Shown: positions 1 to 7,757, counted from the stretch's first letter. The stretch is 14,288 bases of DNA from Candidatus Altarchaeales archaeon A3 (GCA_002083985.1 MTER01000006.1:1-14288); one strand, 5' to 3'. Notes: a model not told the origin generated them from the sequence alone. Made by a program: numbers and translations.

Positions 1-62
1 TAAAAACTGCAGGTTTTTAATCTTTAAAAATCTATTGGATTTTTAAATTACCTGTAAAAATT

Positions 63-118
63 TCAAAAATTTACCTGTAATTTTTAATAGTTGCTGAATA
101 GTTACCAAAATTTAATTA
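63..118 (-). repeat. Inverted copy of the element near 8607-8661
   Basis: Read on the minus strand, this stretch aligns with 8607-8661 at roughly 80 percent by eye. It contains a 23-bp segment (63-85) that is identical in reverse complement to 8639-8661, centred on TTACAGGTAA. It therefore looks like a dispersed element present at least twice in the window, in opposite orientations. I see no coding potential. The rest of 1-158 consists of AT-rich palindromes (for example AAAAAC/GTTTTT arms at 2-18) with no recognisable gene. Confidence 0.55.
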
Positions 119-158
119 AATTAATGGACTACTTCTATTTGTTACTCAACCATTAATG

Positions 159-370
159 ATTATAGCCCGAGAGCTTGTTGAGAATATAAGAGAAAGTGTA
201 AAAATTGATTGGACAATAAGAGAAAGTGTTCAGGCACAGATGAAAGTGTTCAGGCACAGATGAAAGTGTCCATTAAAAGAATTTTAAGAAAATAGGACTA
301 TCCACCAGACAAACAGCAAAAAGCAACAGAGACAGTTTTAGAGCTATTATGTAAGGACTTAACGAACTAA
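159..370 (+). pseudogene. Remnant of type I restriction enzyme HsdR C-terminus
   Basis: The frame beginning at 159 reads IARELVENIRESVKIDWT and continues IRESVQAQMKV. This closely resembles the C-terminal helical domain of HsdR restriction subunits (the DUF3387-type region, where ARELVE..R..V.IDWT is followed by RILRKYGYPPDKQ). A 20-bp tandem duplication (period 20 across 223-269) then shifts the frame and leads to a stop. Skipping one copy restores VSIKRILRK, then a TAG where Tyr is expected, then DYPPDKQQKATETVLE and a terminal TAA at 368-370. The 5' part of the gene, and any hsdM or hsdS, are absent. The remnant is thus broken by a frameshift, a nonsense change and a large 5' loss. Family assignment is from memory of the motif. 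Confidence 0.8.
223..269 (+). repeat. 20-bp tandem duplication inside the hsdR remnant
   Basis: Two consecutive copies of the 20-mer AAAGTGTTCAGGCACAGATG lie at 223-242 and 243-262, and a third partial copy (AAAGTGT) ends at 269. Because 20 is not a multiple of three, the duplication shifts the HsdR-like frame. The copies are identical, so the event is recent relative to the decay around it. Confidence 0.95.
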
Positions 371-390
371 AAAAACATACTGAAAACTAT

Positions 391-546
391 ACTAAAAATC
401 TATGAAATTTTCAATCTTTAAAAATCTATGAAATTTTAAAATACTAAAAATCTATGAAATTTTCAATCTTTAAAAATCTTCTATGAAATTTTAAAATACT
501 AAAAATCTATGAAATTTTCAATCTTTAAAAATCCATAAGATTTTTA
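391..546. repeat. AT-rich tandem array, about three units of 52-55 bp
   Basis: Units begin at 391, 443 and 498, each with ACTAAAAATCTATGAAATTT followed by TCAATCTTTAAAAATC. Each unit is built of weak palindromes (AAAATTTCATAG / CTATGAAATTTT). The second unit is 3 bp longer and the third is partial, running into a GC-richer linker GGAGCGAAGCGAAC at 551-564. There is no reading frame, and the spacing and composition do not fit a CRISPR array. Confidence 0.8.
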
Positions 547-619
547 AATAGGAGCGAAGCGAACTTATTTTTAAATAAGTTTTCAATCTTTTAAAATTTA
601 TGAAATTTTAAAATAGTTA

Positions 620-688
620 AGACTTACGCAAAACAGATACAAATTATTATCTTTTTAAGTCCTTTTACAATGTGAATTGCGTAAGTCT
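620..688. mobile_element. 69-bp MITE-like element with perfect 12-bp inverted ends
   Basis: AGACTTACGCAA at 620-631 and its exact reverse complement at 677-688 bracket 45 bp with no coding capacity. Inverted ends of this type (GACTTACGCAA) are common in IS elements of the IS4/IS5 kind, so this may be an internally deleted IS or MITE. No convincing target-site duplication is visible, although ATAGT appears on both flanks (613-617 and 691-695). The right end lies 30 bp upstream of the G1P dehydrogenase start and may contribute to its promoter region. Confidence 0.6.
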
Positions 689-718
689 GGATAGTAAATA
701 AAATTTATTAAATACTTT

Positions 719-1723
719 ATGAAAAAAATAGAATTACCTCGCAAGGTAATTGTCGGAGAAGGAGCAATTTATGAAATTAAGAAAGTTTGCGATGAATTAA
801 ATTTAAAAACTCCTTTAATTTTTTCCGGAAATTTCACAAAAAAATTTGTAGATATTATTCAAGGTGAAATCGGAGGAGAAGTTGTAAGTCCCGATGAAGA
901 AATTAAAAAAAATTTCAAAAATTTTGGTTTTGTTTGCGGTGTAGGCGGCGGAAGCACAATAGATAAGGCAAAAATTTATGCGTTTAACAATAAACTGCCT
1001 TTTATAAGTATTCCGACTGCTGCATCCCACGATGGAATAGCATCACCTTATGCTTCGGTTAGAGGCGGCGTTTCAGTTAAAACAAACTCTCCGCTCGCTG
1101 TCATAGCCGACACTACAATAATTTCAAATGCTCCAAAAAATTTAACCGCTTCAGGATTTGGAGATGCAATTTCAAATTTTACTGCTGTGCTTGACTGGAA
1201 GTTAGCAAGGGATGAAAAGAACGAATATTTCGGGGATTATGCCGCCTCACTTTCAAATATGAGTGCGGAAATTGTAATGCAAAATTCAAAGAAAATTTTT
1301 TCAGATATAAGCATTCTGGTAGAGGCATTGATAAGCAGCAGTGTGGCTATGTCAATTGCCGGCTCAAGCAGGCCATCATCCGGCTCGGAACATTTATTCA
1401 GTCATGCGCTGGATATACTTTCTGAAAAACATAAATTTACGAATGCATTACACGGAGAACAATGTGGTGTCGGAACAATAGTTTCAGCATATTTGCATGA
1501 AATTTATTCACATAAAAATGAAGGGGGCTGGAAAGAAATACAAGGGGCGTTAAAAGATGTTGGCGCGCCCACTAATGCCAAAGAACTTGGAATAAGTAAG
1601 GAATATGTAATTGACGCCTTAAAATTTGCACCGAAGGTCAGAGATAGGTATACCGTATTTAACAAATTTAATATAGAAGAATATGCGGAAAAATTTTTAA
1701 AGGAATGCGAAGTAATTAAATAA
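719..1723 (+). CDS. egsA: sn-glycerol-1-phosphate dehydrogenase
   Basis: NAD(P)-dependent enzyme that reduces dihydroxyacetone phosphate to sn-glycerol-1-phosphate, the backbone of archaeal membrane lipids; cytosolic. The 334 residues are near the family length of about 350. The Rossmann part carries GVGGGSTIDKAK (residues 74-85), followed by SIPTAASHDGIASPYASV. The metal site of this iron-dependent alcohol dehydrogenase-like fold is predicted from D149 (GFGDAISN), H225 (GSEHLFSHALD) and H245 (LHGEQCG), all present. The ATG at 719 gives a normal N-terminus (KKIELPRKVIVGEGA). No Shine-Dalgarno is visible; the AT-rich stretch at about 691-705 lies at the distance expected of a TATA box for a leaderless or near-leaderless transcript (inference). 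It is monocistronic, and its 3' end faces queE with a 16-bp gap. Nothing odd is seen in the protein. Confidence 0.95.
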   Translation: MKKIELPRKVIVGEGAIYEIKKVCDELNLKTPLIFSGNFTKKFVDIIQGEIGGEVVSPDEEIKKNFKNFGFVCGVGGGSTIDKAKIYAFNNKLPFISIPTAASHDGIASPYASVRGGVSVKTNSPLAVIADTTIISNAPKNLTASGFGDAISNFTAVLDWKLARDEKNEYFGDYAASLSNMSAEIVMQNSKKIFSDISILVEALISSSVAMSIAGSSRPSSGSEHLFSHALDILSEKHKFTNALHGEQCGVGTIVSAYLHEIYSHKNEGGWKEIQGALKDVGAPTNAKELGISKEYVIDALKFAPKVRDRYTVFNKFNIEEYAEKFLKECEVIK

Positions 1724-1739
1724 ATTTATAAATTTACTT

Positions 1740-2438
1740 TCATTCAAATCCCAAAAACTTGTGCAATTGTGGAATTATCCTGACATCTTTTAAAAAATTA
1801 CCTGCCATTTCGCTCATTGTTAATAATGTGTTTTTGTAGGTATTGTCCCATTTTATCCCTGTTTGCGGCTGTAAAACCAATGGTAAATCACCAATATTTT
1901 TTATATCTCTTGTTAGTCCTTCAATTTGACCGACATCAACATCTTTTGTTATAACAACCTTAACAAATAAATTTCCTGATTTTAGATAATCATTTAAAAT
2001 TTCTATCGTCTTTAACGAGTCATTATAAAATTTCGGATAATTTAATTTTATCCCGCAGGCAGCATAAGTTATTAAATTTTTAATTTCATAAGCCCTTTCG
2101 GGAAGCGTTGAATTTGTTTCAAGATAAAGAGGAATGTTTAGTCCTTTACAAATTTGTTTAATTAAAGAAGTATAAAGCAGCGGCTCTCCGCCAGTCAGTG
2201 AAACGCTGAAAATATCTTTTGTATATAAATTTTTAATTTCATTTGCAACATCATCAGCGTTTTTCAAAATTTTTTTATTTCCTGCAACCGTGCAAAATTT
2301 TGCTTCTTTTTTGTGAGGCGTATCGCAATAATCACAATCCATATTACATTTGACAAATCGGACAAAAATCTGCCGTCTTCCAACATAAATTCCTTCTCCC
2401 TGAATACTTGAAAATATTTCTCTTACTTTTACGCTCAC
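1740..2438 (-). CDS. queE: 7-carboxy-7-deazaguanine synthase (radical SAM)
   Basis: Radical SAM enzyme converting 6-carboxytetrahydropterin to 7-carboxy-7-deazaguanine on the way to preQ0, the precursor of archaeosine in archaeal tRNA. The N-terminus has FSSIQGEG, typical of QueE. The [4Fe-4S]/SAM motif is C31-x3-C35-x2-C38 (CNMDCDYC), and SLTGGEPLLY is the SAM-binding GGEP motif. At 232 residues it is of normal QueE size. The annotated start is GTG at 2438-2436. An upstream ATG at 2464-2462 is out of frame because of a 14-bp tandem duplication (2430-2457); without that duplication the ATG would read directly into QueE as MNYKVSVKVREIF. Whether GTG is now used, or recoding occurs, cannot be decided here. 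No other preQ0 genes are adjacent. Confidence 0.92.
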   Translation of the reverse strand: MSVKVREIFSSIQGEGIYVGRRQIFVRFVKCNMDCDYCDTPHKKEAKFCTVAGNKKILKNADDVANEIKNLYTKDIFSVSLTGGEPLLYTSLIKQICKGLNIPLYLETNSTLPERAYEIKNLITYAACGIKLNYPKFYNDSLKTIEILNDYLKSGNLFVKVVITKDVDVGQIEGLTRDIKNIGDLPLVLQPQTGIKWDNTYKNTLLTMSEMAGNFLKDVRIIPQLHKFLGFE

Positions 2439-2457
2439 TTTGTTACACTCACTTTGT
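2430..2457 (-). repeat. 14-bp tandem duplication at the queE start
   Basis: On the minus strand ACAAAGTGAGTGTA is followed directly by ACAAAGTGAGCGTA (13 of 14 identical). Each copy contains a GTG; only the downstream one (2438-2436) is in the queE frame. The upstream ATG at 2464 runs into TGA nine codons later. Confidence 0.9.
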
Positions 2458-2530
2458 AGTTCATTTTAAAATTTTATGATATCGCCTAATAATTCAATTT
2501 TCATACCTAATTTGCTCTTAAAATAAGGGC

Positions 2531-2571
2531 ATTTCAAATTTATTTGAAATCTCCGAATGACTGTGAGGTGA
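2531..2571 (+). repeat. Palindrome plus CCGA...GAGGTGA linker
   Basis: A perfect hairpin (ATTTCAAAT at 2531-2539, AT-rich loop, ATTTGAAAT at 2542-2550) is followed by CTCCGAATGACTGTGAGGTG, one of the dispersed hairpin-linker repeats of this window. A second palindrome lies at 2616-2638 (TTTTGAAAT/ATTTCAAAA). The remainder of 2439-2760 is AT-rich with no gene that I can support. Confidence 0.65.
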
Positions 2572-2697
2572 AAAAACTAATTGTTGGACGCATCATCTCA
2601 TAAATTTAAAATCGTTTTTGAAATTATGTATTTCAAAATAAATTTTGAAATGTCACCTGCCAAAAAATTATAAGAATTATTATTGGAATTATTATAT

Positions 2698-2757
2698 GAA
2701 AAATTTAAAAAAGAAATAAAAGAATAAAAAGAAAAAAGAAGAATAGAAATTTTATCA
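2698..2757 (-). terminator. Oligo-T terminator region after rpsJ
   Basis: Reading on the minus strand, the stop of rpsJ is followed within about 15-60 nt by repeated T runs (TTCTTTTTTCTTTTTATTC, then TTTATTTCTTTTTTAAATTTTT). Archaeal transcription commonly terminates at such oligo-T tracts without a hairpin, so this is the likely end of the str operon transcript. Inferred from sequence only. Confidence 0.55.
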
Positions 2758-2760
2758 GTT

Positions 2761-3069
2761 TTACTGGCTTACATCTATTTCTATATGCACATCGTCGGGC
2801 ATCTGTATCTTCATTACATCCCTCATTGCTTTATCATTCCTGTAAATATCCACAATTCTTTTTGAAATTCTCATTTCCCATCTGTCCCATGCCGTATTTC
2901 CTTCACCGCTTACATTCTTCCTGACAACAACTCTTATTTTTTTAGTTGGAAGAGGTATCGGACCTCTGACAACTGCTTTATCATTCTTTGCGATAGAGAT
3001 AATCTGTTTTGTTACATCCTCAACATTTTTCTTCGCACTTCCGTATATTAGTATTCTTGCTCTTTCCAT
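2761..3069 (-). CDS. rpsJ: 30S ribosomal protein S10 (uS10)
   Basis: Small-subunit protein of the 3' domain of 16S rRNA. The 102 residues match the archaeal S10 length. Characteristic stretches are RARILIYGSAKKNVEDV at the N-terminus, RGPIPLPTKKIRVVV in the middle (the GP.PLPT loop) and MPDDVHIEIDVSQ at the end. The ATG lies 7 bp after the tuf stop, so the two are probably co-transcribed, with no clear Shine-Dalgarno in the gap. It is the last gene of the cluster, followed by T-rich terminator-like sequence. Confidence 0.97.
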   Translation of the reverse strand: MERARILIYGSAKKNVEDVTKQIISIAKNDKAVVRGPIPLPTKKIRVVVRKNVSGEGNTAWDRWEMRISKRIVDIYRNDKAMRDVMKIQMPDDVHIEIDVSQ

Positions 3070-3076
3070 CGTATAT

Positions 3077-4393
3077 TTATGCTTTTATTTTAACTTCTTT
3101 TGCCTTTACTTCCAAAACCATTCCCGCAGCAATTGTCTGTCCCATATCTCTGATAGCAAATCTCCCGAGTGATGGAAAGTCCTTAACTGTCTCAACAACT
3201 GTACTTCTCATAGGTTTAAATCGGACAACCGCAACATCTCCCGGCTTTATGGTCTTCGGATGATCTTCCTTTGTTTGTCCTGTTCTTGGGTCAACTGTTC
3301 TTATTAATTCTTCAAACTTACATGCTACCTGATCAGTGTGTATGTGTAAAACAGGTGAATATCCTGCTGCTATCGCAGATGGATGATACAAAACAACGAT
3401 TTGTGCAGTAAATTCTTCCGCAACCTTTGGAGGATTAGCCAGTGTCCCCATAACATCACCTTTTACTATATCTTCTTTCTTGGATGACCTAACATTAAAA
3501 CCAACATTATCTCCTGGTAATCCCTCGGGAATTTGTTCGTGGTGCATTTCAATTGTTTTAACTTCGTCCACAACTGCGGACGGCATAAAAACAACCTTCA
3601 TTCCCGGCTTTAATATTCCGCTTTCTATTCTGCCTACGGGAACTGTTCCTATACCTGTAATTGAATAAGCATCCTGAATGGGTAATCGCAAAGGTTTATC
3701 CGTTGGTTTTGGCGGAGCAACGAGTTTATTTAAACACTCTAAAAATGTCTGACCCGTATACCATGGAGTATTTGTACTTTTTGTCTTTAAATTATCCCCC
3801 ATAAATGCCGAAAGAGGAACAAATGGAATAATATCAACTTTGTATCCGATTGGTTTTAAAAATTTAACCAAAGCGTCTTTCACAGCATTATATGCTTCCT
3901 GATCATACTTTACTGCATCTATCTTATTCATCGCAATTATATACTGGTTAATACCTAATGTCTTGCATAAGAATGCGTGTTCTTTTGTTTGCGGAAGCAG
4001 TTGAACAACGCCTTTATCATCTTTGTTATTTACCGTATCATAAACCGAAACAACGAGTACTGCTGCATCTGCCTGACTTGCTCCTGTTATCATGTTCTTT
4101 ATAAAGTCCCTATGTCCCGGTGCATCTATGATTGTAAAGTAATTTGTTTCGGTTTGAAACTTTTTATGAGCAATGTCTATTGTAACTCCTCTTGTTCTTT
4201 CTTCCTTCAAAGTATCCATTACCCACGCGTATTCAAATGTTGCCTTTCCTATTTTTGCTGCCTCATCCCTGAGTTTTTGCATTGCCTGTTCAGACACCTC
4301 TCCAAGTTCATACATCAATCTTCCAACCAATGTTGATTTTCCATTATCTACATGTCCTACAAATACCAAATTTACATGTGGTTTCTCTGCCAT
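3077..4393 (-). CDS. tuf: Translation elongation factor EF-1A
   Basis: GTPase that delivers aminoacyl-tRNA to the ribosomal A site. The 438 residues fit aEF-1A. Nucleotide-binding motifs are intact: GHVDNGKST (13-21), the switch region with TRGVTIDIAH, DAPGH (90-94) and NKID (156-159). The C-terminal beta-barrel domains include PVGRIESGILKPGMKV and end in a lysine-rich tail. It sits between fusA and rpsJ in the str cluster. The gap to fusA is 317 bp and contains an inserted repeat element, so transcription from a separate promoter is possible; the 60 bp before the ATG are almost entirely A/T and several TATA-like strings are present, none decisive. Confidence 0.97.
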   Translation of the reverse strand: MAEKPHVNLVFVGHVDNGKSTLVGRLMYELGEVSEQAMQKLRDEAAKIGKATFEYAWVMDTLKEERTRGVTIDIAHKKFQTETNYFTIIDAPGHRDFIKNMITGASQADAAVLVVSVYDTVNNKDDKGVVQLLPQTKEHAFLCKTLGINQYIIAMNKIDAVKYDQEAYNAVKDALVKFLKPIGYKVDIIPFVPLSAFMGDNLKTKSTNTPWYTGQTFLECLNKLVAPPKPTDKPLRLPIQDAYSITGIGTVPVGRIESGILKPGMKVVFMPSAVVDEVKTIEMHHEQIPEGLPGDNVGFNVRSSKKEDIVKGDVMGTLANPPKVAEEFTAQIVVLYHPSAIAAGYSPVLHIHTDQVACKFEELIRTVDPRTGQTKEDHPKTIKPGDVAVVRFKPMRSTVVETVKDFPSLGRFAIRDMGQTIAAGMVLEVKAKEVKIKA

Positions 4394-4517
4394 TTTAAAA
4401 AATTTTATATTTTAGTTTAAATTTTGTTTTTATATTATTTTATTTTTAGACCTATAAAATTAACTTTTAAATATTAAATTTTAAAAGATTGAAAATCTTA
4501 TAGATTTTCAATAGACA

Positions 4518-4623
4518 TGTTGCAAAATAACTTTTTCACCTTTAAAATTTATTAATTTTAACCTCACTTCGTTTGGATATTTTAAAATCTTTGCGATTTT
4601 TTTAAAATTTTTAATTTGCAACA
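4518..4623. mobile_element. 106-bp MITE-like element between fusA and tuf
   Basis: TGTTGCAAAATAA at 4518-4530 is matched by TTAATTTGCAACA at 4611-4623, giving 13-bp terminal inverted repeats with one mismatch. The interior carries a minus-strand copy of the hairpin linker (TAACCTCACTTCGTTTGGAT, 4558-4577) and AT palindromes, with no coding capacity. It occupies a third of the 317-bp gap at 4394-4710; the rest of that gap is AT-rich and holds tuf's probable promoter and the palindrome around 4483-4511. No clear target-site duplication is seen. Confidence 0.55.
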
Positions 4624-4710
4624 ACTCTAATATTTAAAAATTTAGTAAATTTTAAAAGATTGAAACCTCCTATGTTTCAGTATATTTTTTAATAAAAATC
4701 TTTCGGATTT

Positions 4711-6915
4711 TTATTGTCGTTCCATATATTCTTCGGATTTTGGAACTTGTTCAGATAACCCTTTTCTTTTCCTTATTGAACCAATTATTTTTTCCTGCAA
4801 TTCCCGCGGCACTTCATCATAGCCCGAATTCTGGGAACTCCATAAAGCATGCCCTTCGCTCGCGCCCCTTATATCCCCAGTAATTCCAAATGTTTCTGAA
4901 ATAGGTATCCTTCCTTCAATTGTTGTTAATTCTTCTTCCTGTAAAATATTCAGTATTTGCCCTCTTCTTGCCTGCAATACGCTTGTTATCGCTCCGATGT
5001 ATTCATGTGGTATCTGAATAAAAACATCCTGCATTGGCTCATAAAATGTCGGTTTGGACATTAAAATTCCTGCATATATGGGATTCCTGACCGCAGGATA
5101 TATTTGTGCCGGTCCTCTGTGAATAGCATCTTCGTGAAGAACGGCGTCGTGCAGAGTTACCTTCATTTTTATCATCGGCTCTTTTGCCAACGGGCCTCCT
5201 TCCATAACCTGTTCAAAAGCATCAAAAACCAATTCCAGTGTTTCATCCAGGTGCTGCAATCCCTTTGTCAGATCCATGAGTACATTTCCTTTGAATATGT
5301 CTATAATACTTGCAGCTTCATCACTTTTAATTCCTTTTGAGACCAGTAATGCTCTTAAGTCCTTACTTCTTGACTTTCTTCTTCCTCCTTTTAATTCTCC
5401 GCTTATAACTGCTTTGTACAACTCTTCTTCTAACGGCTCAACTGCGAGATAAAATTTATTGTGTTTGTTAGGGGATTTTCCTTCCACCTCTCCATGACTG
5501 CTATTAATGGTTTCTCTATATACAACAATAGGGGGGGATGTTATTACTTCAACACCTCTGTCTCTTAGCCGATGTTCAACAATTTCCAAATGCAATTCTC
5601 CCATTCCTGCAACTAAGTTTTCACCAGTTTGTTCATCTATTTTAATCTTTAATGTTGGATCTTCTTTTCCCATTCCATTTAAGACCTCAACCAGCTTTCC
5701 GATATCCTTTATATTTTTCGGTTCAAACGCCTTTGTAACCACAGGATCTGAATAGTGTTTTATTTCTTCAAATGCAGTCATCATTTCGCTTGCTATAGTA
5801 TCTCCGACAAAAGTATTTGAAATGCCACTTAATGCAACTATATTTCCTGATGGAACTGCTGCAACATTTACTCTTTGCGGACCCATATATAATCCAAGTT
5901 GCTGCACCCTCATCTTTACTTTATTTCCGACAGAATATACCTCATCACCCTGATGTACTGTGCCCGAATATATCCTCCCGATTGCTATCTCTCCCGCATG
6001 TTTGTCATAAGTTATATCAAATATCATTATTGCTAATTTCCCGTCTGGATTGCATGTTTGCATATCTTTTGCAACTGTTTCACTATCAGCATCCCCTCTC
6101 CATATCCGATCTATTCTGACTTTTTGTGCATCTATTGGCGCAGGTAATGCTGAAATCACCATATCCATAACAATCTTATTAAGGGGCGATTTCTTTGCTA
6201 ACTCTTCCTGTTTTTCATTATTACACGCATCAATAATATCCTTAAATGTTATTCCTGTCTTTTTCATATACGGGACATTTATTGCCCATTTCTTTTTGGC
6301 AGAACCGAATGCCACCGTACCTTTTGCTACATCCACCGTCCAGTCAACACCTTTTGGCTGTCGCAGCTTTATCATAGCATTAGCAGCAGAAATTATTTTT
6401 ATAAATCTCTTCTGAAGTTCTTCTGGAGTAAGTTTTAATTCAGTAATAAGACGATCTGTTTTATTTATAAACAATACTGGCTTTACTCTTTCATTCAGTG
6501 CCTGATTCAAGACCGTTTTTGTTTGAGGCATTATTCCTTCAACCGCACAACAAACAACAATACAACAGTCAACTGCTCTCATTGCTCTCGTTACATTGCC
6601 TCCGAAATCAACATGGCCTGGTGTATCTATTAAATTTATAAGATACTCCTTTCCTTCATAATTATGGGTTATTGAAACATTAGCGGAATCAATAGTAATT
6701 CCTCTTTGTTCTGCCTCCGCGGAATCCGGAGCGAATTCTGTAATTTTATCTTTATCAAGGGCGCTTTCGGAAATAAGTCCTGCTCCTGCAAGTAAATTTG
6801 TGGTTAATGTTGTTTTTCCATGATCTATATGGGCAACTATTGCCATATTTCTTATATTTGCCCTATTTTGCATCATTGAAACGGCTTTTTCAGCAAGTTG
6901 TTCTGCACGACCCAT
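4711..6915 (-). CDS. fusA: Translation elongation factor EF-2
   Basis: GTPase that drives ribosomal translocation. At 734 residues it has the normal archaeal EF-2 size. GTPase motifs are present near the N-terminus: AHIDHGKTT (G1), RGITIDSANVS (switch I), DTPGHVDFGG (G3) and NKTDR (G4). Domain IV carries LHEDAIHRGPAQ, in which H599 is the residue expected to be converted to diphthamide. The C-terminus reads SEEYMERQ, close to other archaeal EF-2 tails. It follows rpsG with a 64-bp gap on the same strand, as in the archaeal str operon. There are no inteins or gaps in the conserved blocks. Confidence 0.97.
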   Translation of the reverse strand: MGRAEQLAEKAVSMMQNRANIRNMAIVAHIDHGKTTLTTNLLAGAGLISESALDKDKITEFAPDSAEAEQRGITIDSANVSITHNYEGKEYLINLIDTPGHVDFGGNVTRAMRAVDCCIVVCCAVEGIMPQTKTVLNQALNERVKPVLFINKTDRLITELKLTPEELQKRFIKIISAANAMIKLRQPKGVDWTVDVAKGTVAFGSAKKKWAINVPYMKKTGITFKDIIDACNNEKQEELAKKSPLNKIVMDMVISALPAPIDAQKVRIDRIWRGDADSETVAKDMQTCNPDGKLAIMIFDITYDKHAGEIAIGRIYSGTVHQGDEVYSVGNKVKMRVQQLGLYMGPQRVNVAAVPSGNIVALSGISNTFVGDTIASEMMTAFEEIKHYSDPVVTKAFEPKNIKDIGKLVEVLNGMGKEDPTLKIKIDEQTGENLVAGMGELHLEIVEHRLRDRGVEVITSPPIVVYRETINSSHGEVEGKSPNKHNKFYLAVEPLEEELYKAVISGELKGGRRKSRSKDLRALLVSKGIKSDEAASIIDIFKGNVLMDLTKGLQHLDETLELVFDAFEQVMEGGPLAKEPMIKMKVTLHDAVLHEDAIHRGPAQIYPAVRNPIYAGILMSKPTFYEPMQDVFIQIPHEYIGAITSVLQARRGQILNILQEEELTTIEGRIPISETFGITGDIRGASEGHALWSSQNSGYDEVPRELQEKIIGSIRKRKGLSEQVPKSEEYMERQ

Positions 6916-6979
6916 TTTATTTTAAATTCCTATTTTAAATTTAATTTAGAATTTTTATTAAATTTATTAAATTTTGCGC

Positions 6980-7591
6980 TTATCTTGACGATGCGGCAAT
7001 TCTTTCAGTTTCTTCTTTTCGCCCTACTGCAAAACTCTTTGTATCATTATTCGCAGCCAGAATTATTTCATTGGCGAGTGCTTCTCCAAGCGTGTTCTTT
7101 GTATTAAATGATGTCGCAAACGCACCTAATGCCAAATTTTTTAATGCGAAGTCCAACCTTCTTAATGCTGATGCGTCAATTGCCTGGTGATACCTTATTC
7201 CACCGTAAATTATTGCTGTTGTTTCTTCTGCAGGACCTGTGTTTTGTAATGCATCAACTAATACCTGTATCGGATTTTTCTTTGTTTTTTTCTCTATTAT
7301 TTCAAATGCGATTTCAATAAAATTTAACGCATTTAATTTATTTCCCGTGTTTCCTCTGCCCCTCAAATATTTTCCTGCCATTTTTTTTGCACCCTGCCCC
7401 GAACGCATCATTTTGTTTGCTAATCGTTCAACGACATTTACATTTGCCTTTCCAAACTGTTTATTTGCAAATTTCCCATGCGTAATAGGAATGTATCTCG
7501 GATTTAAATTTATATATCTCTTTAACCCCATATCTTTCACTTCAACAGCATAGTCCCATCTTCCGAATAATTTTAATGCACTACTTTCCAC
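6980..7591 (-). CDS. rpsG: 30S ribosomal protein S7 (uS7)
   Basis: Primary 16S rRNA-binding protein of the small-subunit head. The 203 residues are in the archaeal range (N-terminally longer than bacterial S7). Recognisable blocks are NPRYIPITHGK, NVVERLANKMMRSG, NPIQVLVDALQNTGPAEET and YHQAIDASALRR, ending in RKEETERIAASSR. The start is GTG at 7591-7589; no in-frame ATG upstream gives a better start, and it leaves a normal N-terminus. It is the first gene of the cluster here: rpsL (S12), which usually precedes rpsG in this operon, is not present upstream, where trpA is divergent instead. Confidence 0.96.
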   Translation of the reverse strand: MESSALKLFGRWDYAVEVKDMGLKRYINLNPRYIPITHGKFANKQFGKANVNVVERLANKMMRSGQGAKKMAGKYLRGRGNTGNKLNALNFIEIAFEIIEKKTKKNPIQVLVDALQNTGPAEETTAIIYGGIRYHQAIDASALRRLDFALKNLALGAFATSFNTKNTLGEALANEIILAANNDTKSFAVGRKEETERIAASSR

Positions 7592-7610
7592 TTTTGCCTG
7601 TTTTTATTAT

Positions 7611-7642
7611 TTTTATTCTTATAAATTTTTATTCTTATAAAT
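7611..7642 (-). promoter_or_regulatory. Duplicated TATA-like box upstream of rpsG
   Basis: A perfect 16-bp tandem duplication (7611-7626 and 7627-7642) reads ATTTATAAGAATAAAA twice on the minus strand. Each copy contains TTTATAAG, a good match to the archaeal TATA box. The proximal TATA is centred about 31 bp before the GTG start, which would place transcription initiation a few nucleotides before the codon (nearly leaderless). Functional assignment is inferred from position and motif. Confidence 0.55.
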
Positions 7643-7690
7643 AAGGTTTCGTAAATAAAGAATTTATATTCTAAATTTATTAATTCAAAT

Positions 7691-7757
7691 TTATTATAAG
7701 TTAAATTATTATAAGTTAAATTATTATAAGTTAAATTTTATAATATTATAAGTTAAA
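7691..7757 (+). repeat. 15-bp tandem repeats in the trpA upstream region
   Basis: Three perfect head-to-tail copies of TTATTATAAGTTAAA occupy 7691-7735, and a further ATTATAAGTTAAATTTTATA follows at 7745-7764. Each unit has a TATAA string. They lie directly upstream of trpA (start 7775) and could be multiplied TATA or operator sites, or simple slippage products. The AT-rich TTTATAAAATTT at 7759-7770 is too close to the ATG to be its TATA box for a leaderless mRNA. Confidence 0.8.

Noticed and set aside
391..546. Possible CRISPR array
   Set aside because: The units are almost fully repeated with no unique spacers, are very AT-rich and of 52-55 bp period; no cas genes are present.
1724..1739. 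Terminator hairpin between egsA and queE
   Set aside because: The 16-bp gap is AT-rich with only a weak AAATTTATAAATTT dyad and no convincing T tract on either strand.
3977..4415. Plus-strand reading frames of 80-120 codons opposite tuf
   Set aside because: Antisense shadows of EF-1A with Cys/Ser-rich low-complexity translations and no motif.
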